Part shown: in pieces, positions 1 through 12,500 of the stretch | How the letters are laid out: each line of letters begins with the position of its first letter | Numbering within the stretch: the stretch's first letter is position 1 | From: Cololabis saira | Taxonomy: Eukaryota; Chordata; Actinopteri; Beloniformes; Belonidae | NCBI RefSeq assembly: GCF_033807715.1 | Contig: NC_084590.1 | Span: 37,398,005-37,462,004 of the forward strand | Length of the DNA stretch: 64,000 bases | Reading direction: 5' to 3' | The notes under the pieces: model-generated | What the model was told of the DNA's origin: nothing | The model's database searches: none | The model's input: the letters and a program-made list of their open reading frames with translations, nothing else | Made by a program: the position numbers and the translations under genes

Positions 1-19
1 CATCCTTGCAGTGACCTAC

Positions 20-292
20 TGTTGTTGCAGGAGTTCTTGTCGGGCAGGGAGTAGCCCAGGTTGGCCATTTCCTGTTTGGCCTGGAGTGACGCCTTCCACT
101 GGGCCTCCGGCAGATCCACAGCCAGCTCGTGGATACTGCCGGAGTGGAGGATCTGAGTGGTGGCATATGGAGTAGCTTGGGATGTCTGACTAGGGCTGTT
201 GTAGTTGGCTTTGGTTGTGAAATCTATACTGCTGTAGATGGCTCCGTCAGAGAGCATTGTGCCCGTCTTATCTCCTTGTCCTGTGGGAAGAT
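20..292 (-). CDS. robo2: robo2 exon: proximal cytoplasmic tail with CC1 motif
   Basis: The acceptor (polypyrimidine tract ending tcccag) precedes 292, and the exon reads [20 protein letters not shown] at its start. The conserved CC1 motif ATPYATTQI is encoded at 150-176. Its tyrosine is a known Abl target in Robo receptors, and the motif region mediates interaction with DCC-type netrin receptors. The text ends [13 protein letters not shown] place the donor at 19 (gtaggtcac), which leaves phase 1, as I remember for the mammalian boundary after the GNN equivalent. A second candidate, AG|GTCACT just downstream, is weaker. The frame stays open to base 1, so read-through cannot be excluded from the window alone. 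Confidence 0.88.
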
Positions 293-3200
293 CTGGGAAA
301 AAGGAGGGCAGGAAAATGTTCACCTCGCCTGCAACCCTGACGTACTGGCAGAAAAAAAACGTACAAATACCCCAGTTAAAGTGTACAATTCCTTCGGGAT
401 TTGTGGGAGACGGTGTTATTTAAAAGAGAATTGAATCCTCAAATTCTTTCTAAGTACATTTTGGTAACAATTTTTAAGCATTTGATAATGGATGCACTCA
501 AAAAATAACTTTCTGGGTGAATTTAATAAAAATTATGAAAAGGAGAAATGTGTTCATTTAGCAAGAAAATATCTTGTTGGAAATTTGTTGAAAATAAAAG
601 TAAATATGCAAAAAAAATTAAATAGGATTTTCTGTGTATTATTTTATAAAAGGCATTAAAGGGTTAAGATCATTTTAAAAGTACTGTTAACAGCCATTTG
701 GCAAATAAATTATTAAATAAATCTTATTAAAAAAAAAGAGAAAAAAACATGCTATTTGGTCATTCTCATCCTCAGTCTTCCAAGCCCAGTGTTCTCTTCT
801 CTTCCATCCAGATATCTCAGGTTATCTCACAACTCTCTCTCCTCTGTTCTTACGAATGAGGGAGGAGAGAGAGTGTGCAAGGGGAAGAGAGCAGGCCTTC
901 CTGCAGCGCATGGTTTGCATGCCCAGTGAAGGGGAGATGATGTAGAACCATGGCGGAAGTGTCCACATCTGCGCCAGCAGAGCCGCGCCTGTCCTTCACG
1001 ACTGGCTGCTCAAGACCATCCTTTCAAACACCCATCCACCCCCTGCTCCACTGCCTGTCTCTCCGCTTGCATTCTCATGCTTTGAGGTATGGGCTACGAC
1101 ACCAGGCTAAACTATTTCCCATCACTCAGTCCGGTGACAGCAGAGTCACTGCTCTTCCTGCTGGAGGTGCCTTCTGATGCCATATATAAAAATATGTCTA
1201 AACACTCATGAAATATGCATTCATGCAAATGTTTTATATGCATGTAGGTATGTGGATGGACATAAAGGAAGGCAGGACCATAATTCTTTATCTCCTGTGG
1301 TCTCCTCAAAGCAAAAGGGATGTGATTAGAGCGCTTACCTCCTCGTCCAAAGTTACTCAGGTCATTCGGACCCCCGGAATTGCTGTTGACGGGCAGGCTG
1401 GTTGTTGGCCAAGAGTCCGCTAACCAGGGGTAACCAGGGTCACTGGCATTCAGCAGACCTGGCCGGCTGAACACAAACAAAGAATAATGTAGTAAATTCA
1501 AAACAGACTGTGAAATTGCCTTAATATAACATTTTGAACAAGAATAATTCCATTTGCACAATCCTGCCTTCCGTAGGGGTTCAGAGACAGAGAATAAAGC
1601 ACACAACTGTAATCAAACATATGTTTAAATGTCACTTTGTGCACAATAATGTCTGTTTGAATGTGATAAGCTTGGAATAAACGTTTGAAGTGAAGGAAAA
1701 ATTCCTGCACTGCAGTGAAGGGGGAAAAATAATATATCAATATATTTCTTCTCTCGCAAACTCGGAATTCCTTCAGGCAATCACAGCTCATTATTCCTCC
1801 CTTTCGCCTGCTGGATGTTTGTCACATTTATCCAGTCGCTATGAAAAAAGTACACTGTAGAGAAACCAATGCTTCTGCTTTCTACACACGTGTGCAGGAA
1901 CTCACGCTGGCACCCACATGCACAAGATTCCTTATTCATTAATATCTTGCACATTGGGCTGTGTATTCCCATTAACCCCTTGTAGTGATTTCCGTAAAGT
2001 TTAGTTCTTTAGTTGACGACAAATCAAAGCTCAAGTCTGTCCCCCGCCCTGTGATTGTGAGAAGCCTGCATGTGGGAGATGACATGTCCATTTAACAGGT
2101 GTTATCCCCCACCTGAGGGGGGGAGAACCATAAAAGCAGCCATGAGGACTTGATCCTGTCACGGGTGACTGCTGGGAGGCCATTACAGACACTTTACTGT
2201 ACAATAATGTCTGGGATTCGTTACCATGGGTAACACAGAGGGAGTTAAATGAGAATGAGCGATGCAGTTAAATTGCCTTTGTTTATGTGTGAGTTCACTA
2301 AGACTGTATTTTCCAATGAAATGGATTGAAATGCAAACATAGTAAGCACAGGTAATCATGTGTTTATCACAGCAGACAAAGGATAGAATGAGCTCATTCA
2401 AGCAGACAAATAAGCCTAACATTAAGTAGAAGTATACAAAATATGCCTTTCATATCTACTGTCCAGCCAGTCTTGTGTGGAGCACATTATAGAACTGTTT
2501 TCTGAGAAGACGTGAAACACAGTAGTTTCCAGCATGGCTGTCGATGAGGCTTAGTGACTGAGCTCCAGCAGGTTGATGTGTTGGCTCTGAAGGGACTGGA
2601 AGAGAGTCAAGCCCTGAGGAAAAGGGCAGGTAATGGGTGTGCTGCAGTCACTCTCTGCTGCAGCTACTGGTCCTAATGAGAAAAGCTGTTCCATAGAGGG
2701 AAGAGTCCAAATGAACTGCAGTCCTGGCGAGCTAAGAGCCCTCGCTGTGGTTCCTGAATGCCAAAACAGGCCCTCGGGGGAGGCAAGTCATTCAAATTGA
2801 TGGCTGTGCATCAGACACATGCACTTTTATAGGGTAATACATCTCGTCCTGTCCTTGTACCTCTGTTTCTGGCTTCCATGTTACACCACTGCCATCACTC
2901 TCTTTCACTATGCCATATTTCCCTAACCTTATATAGTTTTTTTTGTCCCTGTTATACAACCCCACATCTTCTTTCTCCCTCTCCTCGCTACCTCTTGTCT
3001 GTCACCTGTCACGCTAAGAGATCCAAGCAGCTGAAAAATAAGATATTCTGTTTAGCCAACTCTGGAAAGTGTGTGCCAGAAAGACGCAATGTCTAAAGTA
3101 AAAGACTGTGACTTTGGATAAAGCACACAGGACAAGTGAGAGTGGTGATGAAACAGTCATCCCCCTGCCCACACCAAAAGATCAAGGAGCTGGCAGTCGA

Positions 3201-6200
3201 AAAAGCTGCATCGTCCTTGTGTTCATCGCACAGCAGTACTTCTGCTGAAGATAATTGGAATAAGACTGATTTCTTCAGAGGATATTTGTTACATGTGTGT
3301 GTGTGATCGAGTGTCCTGTTCGATAGGGGGGAAAGGGTGGAGTACGGACATTTACGCATACGTCTGGGGAAAAGTTGACACCAAACTTTTAATCCTCGTC
3401 CAACCAAAGATGGATGGCAACCTTTGGAGATGAAATCTGATTGGGACCGCTTCCTCTTCCTGTTAGACATTTCAGTTATATGTGATGTGCAGGAAGGAAA
3501 CCATAAATACTGCCTGAGATCCCCAACGCTGAACTCCGCATAAATAAGCCGAGTGAGAGAGAGATTAATTCTAGACTGACTTCATAAATCAGGTGTTTAT
3601 AGTTTGCAGGTTAGTGGATGGAACTCCGATTACAACTCCTAACATTAGCTAACACTTAGAGCAATGGGAAACAGATTACTTCATGGATTAACTCTCAGCG
3701 AACATGTTGGTGTTTAGTATTCAGATCCTGAGATGGAAAAGGATCTCCATAGCAACAATTTTAATAAAACCTGCTCTCTGCAATGCTCAGCCTTTTCTTC
3801 CATCCAATAGGAGGGAATCTGCGTTGCTAAAACATTGATCAGTGCCGAGATAGGAAGTTATTACTACCTACTAATTACCATCTCCCTATTGGCAGGAGGA
3901 TAAGGAATGAATCCTTATCAGCTTTTATCAATTTCAATTGAACAGCCAAAGTCAAATTGCCCAGGTCTACAATCTGCAGCCTATTCATCTTTCATGAATC
4001 ATTTATTTTGTGATCGATTAAGTGTAATTGTTCAGTCAGAGCAATTTGGCTGGAGCCAATGAGAGACTGGAAACAGACGTGGCTTCATTTGCTATTGTCT
4101 AATTAATGCAATAAACATTTCATGCAACAAATGAACACATTTGCCTGAAATACTTTGCTTCACGTTTTCCCTCTCAGGGCAGATGGAGAAGATACAACAT
4201 CTGGAGTTTGATAGCTCTGGAGTGACTTATGGGTCTGTGTGCTATCTTGAAGCTCCAAATTGCACCCCATATTGTGAAAATTGTAGGGATTATTGCCGCT
4301 GACAAAAAAGTTTGTCAAATACACAGCACCAAAAATACAGAAATTTCAAAATCCACTCGCTGAAGTGAGAATCAGAACCACTTATGTGGAAAATTGAAGG
4401 AAAAACACAATAGCAGAGAGTAGATGAGAAATGCCGTGGCAAGTGGCATGGCTAATTCATTAGGAGATTGCTGGCAGCTCATGGAACAATACAATAAAAT
4501 TTTCCATCGCTGCATCAAGTCATATGCACAGAAGAATGGGGAAACAATTAAAAGAGCCATAGATATAAAAATGCTGCAACCAGACTGCAGCATAGACACG
4601 CTCCCAAATACCCAAAGACACATGGGGTCAGATCTAGTTGCAATCTGAGTGTTTGAGATCTGGCAGTTTTACCTATTAAGGTGTGATAAGCAGTAGATAG
4701 AAAGAAGCCTGGGATTCTCATGGGAGTCTCTTGAATACCCACAAAGGCTCAGTAACTGGTGTCATTGAGATGTGCCCGATTCACTGTAGTCTGTCTGCTT
4801 TCACTAACGCACTGAAATGGAGAAGGCTGTATGGGGGTGCAAGTGGGGTGCCTCCACGCACACACCTCTCCCCTGGGTAATTATTTTTACATTATTACAT
4901 GTGCTCAGATCCCAGCCGCCCACGCAAGGTGACAGGCAAATTTATCACTCCAGAGGGCTTCGGGGTTGCTTGTAGCCAGCAGCAGAAGATAAATGACAAA
5001 ATAAAAGCCTTCTCTGCTTAAATTGTTTCTGTTAATTCTGTTGGGGAGATTTATGAGTTCATCTATCGATGCATAAATGGAGATGTGGTGGAAATGTATA
5101 TCTGCATGCCGGTTTGCACACAACAAGCATTGGTAGTCTACACACCTGTCACTCGTTTATCAACATTTGAATCAAAGGCAGGAGGAAAGGTTGTGTAAAA
5201 CTGAGGATGGAGGAGCGTAAAAAAAGCAGGAGTGAAAAGCTTTTATTTTGTTAATGATAATGGACGGAGTTAAAAAGTGCTGCTCCTGATGAGGCACTCA
5301 CCTCCCGTTGCTCATCAAACCACCATCGACTCTCTGGAACGTCACTGAAGTGAGAAAAGAAGGGGAGAAAAGAGCCAGACATTAAGTTTTTTTCCAGTAT
5401 AATACAACCTTGTTTTATTCCCATAATTAAGATTAGATAAAGCATTGTTCAGTTTGCCCTTTATTGCACTTTTTTATTGCAGCGTGGATTCACTGCAGGG
5501 TTCAAATGTCTTGCTGCATCTGACGTCTTCTGCAATTTTTTTTTTTCTTTTTTAAGTGCAGTGATGAGGATTGTATATTGCTTTTGATTTGCATAAGTGG
5601 AGATGTCATGTGTTCCTCAAGGACAAGACGCCTGATGAGAAGGAAAACTCATTTCATCTTTCTGATTTTGCTGCTGAGTTATTATCAGATTTGTGATTAA
5701 ATTTCAGCCCAGGAATGATTAGACAAGGCAGAGGGCTCATTAATCACATCAGGTTTTCTATCTACAAGCATGGGGACCGAGTCACTGGTCCTTTGGCTAG
5801 CATAGCTCCCAAGAAACCATGCATGTGGTCTGTTCCATCGGAAAGATGAATCAATTTCAAAAGAAAGAAAGAAAAAAAAGAAAGAAGGGCAGCTCTTCCT
5901 CAGTCGCTTGTAAAACTTCACAGTTAAAAGTGAAAGATCAATTTAATCGCTGTTATGATGACAAAGCAGCAGGGAGAGTTCTGAGCATGTATGAGCTTCA
6001 AGGGATGACAGGAAACACGGAAAAGCAGCACAACTTTTGGAAATCACCTCATACCAATGAGTAAAAAGGGGAGGAAATAAAAGAGTTGGATCACTTAAGA
6101 AAGGGAAGGAAAGCTGTTAGTAATTTGGCTCATTTGTTCCACAGATGGAGATTAAAGAGAGCAGAAGGAAGAACATTCCTCTTCTTTTTTCTGTTTTCTT

Positions 6201-6431
6201 CAAGTTGATTCCACAACAAGTCTAGGCATGGGCGAGTGAGGGGCTTTTCTGACGGTGACGTAGTAACAGATGACACAGAGGAAACTCCCACAACAGATTA
6301 CAAGGCTCTAACAGGATATTTGAATACATCACCAAAACAATTAAAGATTACTTCATACAGTTTTTCTTTCACAGCCATTTGCAGGATTTTTTAAGAAGTT
6401 TTTACTAGTACGCATATTACGCACTTAAGAG

Positions 6432-6513
<82 letters not shown>

Positions 6514-9500
6514 CTCGATTAAGACTTAAGCAACTAATAATTACCAGAAGGTAGAATTAAAATATGAAGTTAAATCAACAGTGCAGGTCTATTAAGATGA
6601 AACACAGCTGTGAGAGCTTCAGACAGACACGGCAATCTTTATTCAGTCACAGCCAAAGCCATATCTCTTTGTTCTCCCCCAACACCAAACTTTCATTTGA
6701 GAATACTCCGTTGCCTGAGTGACTACTGACAGGGAAAGCAGGCGGAGGAGAGGAGAGGCTGTGCAGCGGGAAGGCCTCTGAAGTCTCTATCTGCGCTCAG
6801 GCACATTTCGGGGCTGCTGTGGAATACTTTTGTGTTAGCCAGAGTGACATGGCAAGGCTGTGCTTCTCGCCTCTGTCTAGAAGATAAGCACTTTCCCCAA
6901 TATGAATACAGATTAATACCCTTTAATAAGCATTGTGGAGGGGTGGAAGGGGTGAAATCAGCATATAAAAATTCCATCAAATCTAATTCTTGCTGGCAGC
7001 GTGCCTCGACGGTGTTGTGATTTACCACTCCTGAACCGACAGTTTTAGGGGGCTGAGACAGGACACTCAATACATCAACTAATTGTCAATACAGAGAAGA
7101 GCAGTGGTGTAAAACTCTTCAGCCGCCCTCTGACTCATGTTCAGTATATCTCTTGACTCAGACTACATAATCTGTGCTGTACCCAAACTTAAAATGTGTG
7201 TGCGAGTCAAAACCGTTTCCTGCTTCCTCTCCAGATCTCTTTGCTGTTCTAATTTACAACCAGGCAAGTTTCACATATTCATGTCTTCTTTCTTTTTTTC
7301 TTTTTAAATATAGCTTCGGTGGAAGGCCAGAATAAACATGTAGCTTCGGTTCGTAGGCCAGAATAACCATGTTTTTTGGGGCTCAGGGGTCAAGAGGAAT
7401 CGTATACAGTGACAGTGCCTTAACGAATAAGATGCTATTTAAAGTAAATCCAGGAAATGGAGGGAAGGGCAGCGCTAACCCCATATAACCTGCAGCTATG
7501 GTGCTTTTTACATAGCAATCTAAATTTGTACATATTTGAGACTTTTCTGATACTACCATAGGCTGTTTAGAATTTTCCCTACTTCTGCTCACTCAGTTTA
7601 CACAAACCAGATACTGTCAGATGAGTTATTTTGTTTTGTTGTATTTGTTCATTCCTATTGGATTCAATTAAGACAAGCCAAAGCAAAGCCACAGGGACAT
7701 GGCCGCACACCTCTGTGTTACAAGTACACAAAGATAATTATGAGGTAAGCCCTAAATAAGAAAATGTTTGGACGATATGGATAAAAAAATTATTTGTTTC
7801 TTTGCAGACAACATGAACCCAAGATTAGAAGGAATTTATCCTTCTATGCTGCATAAAATCTCGAATTAATAATGATAATAATGATAATTCAAATTCAAAA
7901 AAATTTGTGCGGGAAGGGTAAGATGAGGTGTAATCTCTGGTCCCTCTGACTCCACTGCATGAAGAATAGTCTTCACTTCAACTTTGAGAAACCTTTGTCA
8001 TAAATAACGAAGAAAAACATCCGCAATTGCCTATTCAAACTTTACTTTGCAAAAATAAAGCCCTGCGTTAACATCGTGTAGAGGCAGTATCGCTGGAGAT
8101 TTTAGAGCAACATATGCTGCCTTCGAGACAACATCTTTTCCAGGGACGTCCATTCAATTCTTTTCAACGAGACGATACAAGGCCACATTCGGCACACATT
8201 ACAAAGGCAGGCTGAAACGCTTCAACGCTTGGTATCATCAATGCAGCAGCACCTTTTAAATGTTTTGAGAGGGATGGGAAGCATTACAAAGCAGCAAAAG
8301 GCTGTTGTCATTTTTTATGGAATGTTTAAAAGCCTGAACTGCAAACTGGATGTGTAATAAAATTGGTGAGGAAAAAAAATAAAATGAAATAAAATTGGTG
8401 AGAAAAAAAATAAAATGAAATAAAATTGGTGAGAAAAAAATTAAAATACAACTATCTTGGGTTCACACTGACTGCAAAGAAACAAAAGTCAAGTAAGTTA
8501 ATCCAGTTACTTACTATCCCTGTACTTTAATTTCTTTAAATAAAAAAAGTAGACCACTCCAGCTGATTAGGTGACACCAAAGGAATACAAAATGTAAATC
8601 ATGGCACAATTTGGATAAAAAAAAAAAATATATTTTTTTTTTTTGAGAAGGAGGAGGAGAGAAGCAAAATGGACAGCTTTATCCTGCACCACAAAAAAAA
8701 AATGCAATTAATAAAAATGCCCAGGACTGTCACTTAGGTAGGAGCACGGGGTGGTAAAAAATGGGAAAAAACCGGGATAAAAATATATAAAAAAAATAAA
8801 AAATAAATAAAAATGCCCATAACAGAATGAAATGTAATTAAAAGTTGCCACAACAGATGCACATATAATTACAACACAAAACATATAAAAATGGCAGGAG
8901 GTTAAGCAAGGAAGAGATTTTAAGTCTGAAAGGTCGAGGTCATTGCCAATAACAAATTGACAAGTATTTTGACTAAATTTGATCCTCTGGCACGTTGAAT
9001 CATTATGAAGTTTCAGTTTTCATTAGCCATGACCCCACGTCTGACAGTCCAAGCATGAGCACTAAGAACAAGCGGTAGATGGATCAGCGTTCTGGGGGGG
9101 TGAAAAGACAGGACAAATGAACAGTACCTGCAGGGGTGAAGGTGAAGGACTGAACTGCAAAACAAGAAGACAGAAAAGTTGTGCATTAAAAGCCTGCAGA
9201 GGTAAGCGGTGCTTTAGGAGTATCTGCACACTCGGGACGGAGTCAAGTTGAGAGGTGATGCACGTCAGAGAAACCTCAGCATCACCCAGTGTGCAGAGCA
9301 ACAGCCAGGAAAGCAGCCAGCTCAGGGGTGCAGAGACAGTGGCACAAACCAAATAAAAACACAAAGAGATAAATGCAACAAATGAAAATGAAGAGTAAAT
9401 TAACCAAGCCCTTTACGGTAACTGGCACTTCATATACTCCTCTTGACATTGTTAAAAGAACAAGCAAATATGTCCCCATGAATGGGTTTTGGTTGAATTT

Positions 9501-12500
9501 CCTGTTTGTTAATAAGGAAAGAAGTCATGTGTGAATATTAGAGACACTGACAAAAATACTGTCAGTTTATTACTATTTCCAGCTCTAATGAAATCTTGTG
9601 TGCTTGGCAGTATAGGACGACTTGCTTGCTAGTATTGACTGGGGGTCTTTCAGAAAGATGTGTCAGGGTGTGGGTGGAAAGATGGACGAACTCCAGCTTC
9701 AGTGACCAGCAGCGAGTCCAATCTGCCCACTCAGCTCCATCACCCTGGACTAACAACACCGTGGGTGGATTTGTCAAAACCTGCTGCCCTCTGGAAGTGA
9801 TTTGAACTAATATCTGTTTCTGAGCTGTCACAGTATCAAAATCCACCATCACTGAAGGATGGTGACGTAGTGTTAAGAAACTCCAGCTTTCACAGGAAAA
9901 AAATCCGTTATTTGTTCAAATGTTATGCCAATGCAAAGTGGTGACACTAAGATTATATTTAGGCTAACCTGCATAGTTGCTTAGACCCTTTCTCTTCTTT
10001 CTCCTCCAGTAGAGCCAGATGCTGAAGCCCATGAGAATGACCCAGCAGGCTCCTCCGATACCGGCGATAAATGCAGGCTGTTTCACCACATCGGTTATCT
10101 GCTCCGTGATGCTGTTGTTCCGATTTCCATGTATGATCACATCCTGGTACTCTTTACCTGAGGGCACAACAACAATAACATCAAACTGGGAGGATAACTA
10201 GAAGAAAATGACGAAAAAAATGTCAAGGCTGTTGTTTGTCCTTTAATTCTCCTACGTGATACTTGGCACAGTCAACTATATAATACTAAAAGACGTGAAA
10301 ATATCACGCTTTTTCACAACTATAAACACATAAAGACAAGACTGCGCTCCAAGGTGACAGGCCTGATGAGTTTCAGCAGAGATTTTGACCAGCAAAGCAA
10401 AGCATCAATCTAAAAGGATGTGCCATGAAATATAAGGTGCAGCCTGAAAGAAACAAAGCCTGAGAGTTTATAACAAGAACCCAGGTGATCAGGCTGCTTG
10501 CTGCGTGCCATCACTAATTCACTTCACTGCCAGTAAAATACACAAACCATGGTCTGTATTGATCTCTGATCACAACTCACCCCTACAAGCCTCCTCGACA
10601 GTAATTCTTGCAGCAATTCTTTGTCAGACTCACAGCTTAAACTACTGTATTTTTTCCCCTATGAGGCACACATATGTGCATATGCACATCCAAGTTGCAC
10701 AAATTATATATTATTTTGATATATTATTTTGAAACCACATTACCACGCCCGATAACACATTTATACACAAAGAAAAATACCGCACATTGCTACCACAAGC
10801 TCTTTGCTCTCGGAGATGGATTATGTGACTGACACTGGGGAAATAAGAGCATGCTGCAGGCTAAGCCATCGGTTATGGGTCAAATCAAGCAAAATCTGCT
10901 GGAGCTCTATATAAATCATACACAGTCGGTCCATATTTCAAAATAACAGTGTTTTAACAAATCACCCATTTGTTCAATTTGTTTTCGCTTAGATCATCCT
11001 CTAACAGTCAGATGCGATATTTTTCACTGTGAAAACCTGAACATTCGAGAGTCAAACAAGCACTCAAAGAAATAAAAATCACTTTGAAAAAGCTGCAATA
11101 TCTTACAGTGTTATAGATCAGTCTTACCAATGTTAATAGGCTTCGGTTCACTCTTGACTCCAACCCCTGCACTTGTACTTGCAGCCACTTCCACATGATA
11201 CTGCACTCCCACCTGCAGCCCGCCCACCACCACAGAGCGTATGGCTGCATCCACTGTCTTGTTTACATGGAAACGTGTCTCATTTCCTAAACACCATATC
11301 TGTGGTAAAAGAGACAAAAACAGAGATGCGGTTGATCCTATTTGGCTTTGTACGAGCTCAGTGAGAATCCATGCAGACTTGCTGCAACAAACCTTGTACT
11401 CTTGGATGATGCCGTTCTGGTGGTCTGGTGGAGGAGGGTCCCAGGAGATGCTAATGGAAGTGCTGTTTGGGTTTCCCACGGTCAGAACTGTTACCTGCTG
11501 AGGAGGGGCACTGGGAGCTAAAGGGAGAGGTGCGATATATCCAGGTCAGCAGTAAAAAACACAATTCTGCAGCTCAAGCAGCATTTAAGGTTCATTCTTC
11601 CATCAGTTAACTAGGCTCCGAAGTACTATAAGTATTTCACAGGAGTGTCTGAACAAAAGCTCATAATCTAAAGCAAATAAAAACAAACAGGCACACATAG
11701 AGACACCTGTACTGCAAGAGAATGATACTCTATAGGAATGACACAGTCGACTGAATGCTGTCCAGACAAAACCAGGGCAGATACGACCCGGCTACCACCT
11801 GCCGTTTCTCTGTGATTTAATATACTATCTTCTGCTCTGGCTTGGTGGATTTGCACAGAGGATACTGGTATTGATTTGTGCAATGATGGCCTGGCACAGT
11901 CAGTCAAGTGCTTTCAGTCACGATAAGACCACAGCATTGACCAGTTTGGCACATGGATCAGTAGGCTTACAGGGATGAAGTGCAGGTGTGAAGGAAATAT
12001 GGAAAAAAAAGAGAGAATGAAACAAGGTCTCAGTCATCACACTGACTTAGTATTGATCAGCCAGATGAAACTAAAGCCAGTAGGTAAAGATTGAGGAATG
12101 TTTTTGAGTGAGGCAAGCGAATCGGCTTTGTCCACAGGCACATAGAGAGAAGGCAGAAACAGGACATGTCCAAGCTTTTATATACCTCTGTTGTTATTCT
12201 GATGGTTACAATCTTCTGACCCCACAAGGGGTGAGGGGAAAAATAAATAACAGTCGGCCCAACTGGAAATAACATTTTAAAAATAATGTTTTCTCATTTC
12301 CGCAGTGGCTGGCAGGGGAGCAGCACCACGGCAGAATGGTGACAGGTCAATTACTCCTGGGCTGTCTCTCTCTCACCTAACCTCCATCCAAAATGGCACA
12401 TGTCACCCCGTAAATCTGTGCTCCTCCCTCGGTGCAATTGGCCACACCAGCCCCCAGAGAGCCAGAAGGCCCTGGCATGGTGGAAGATGAATGGCTCCAG

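Larger units (their letters stand above)
5345..9127 (-). other. robo2 intron (3.8 kb) rich in small repeats
   Basis: It contains a (TA)n tract at 6435-6511, a 30-bp tandem duplication at 7311-7371, a 31-32 bp AT-rich triplication at 8357-8446 and a fragment of a hAT-type element at 8716-8800. No other coding signal was seen. Confidence 0.75.
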
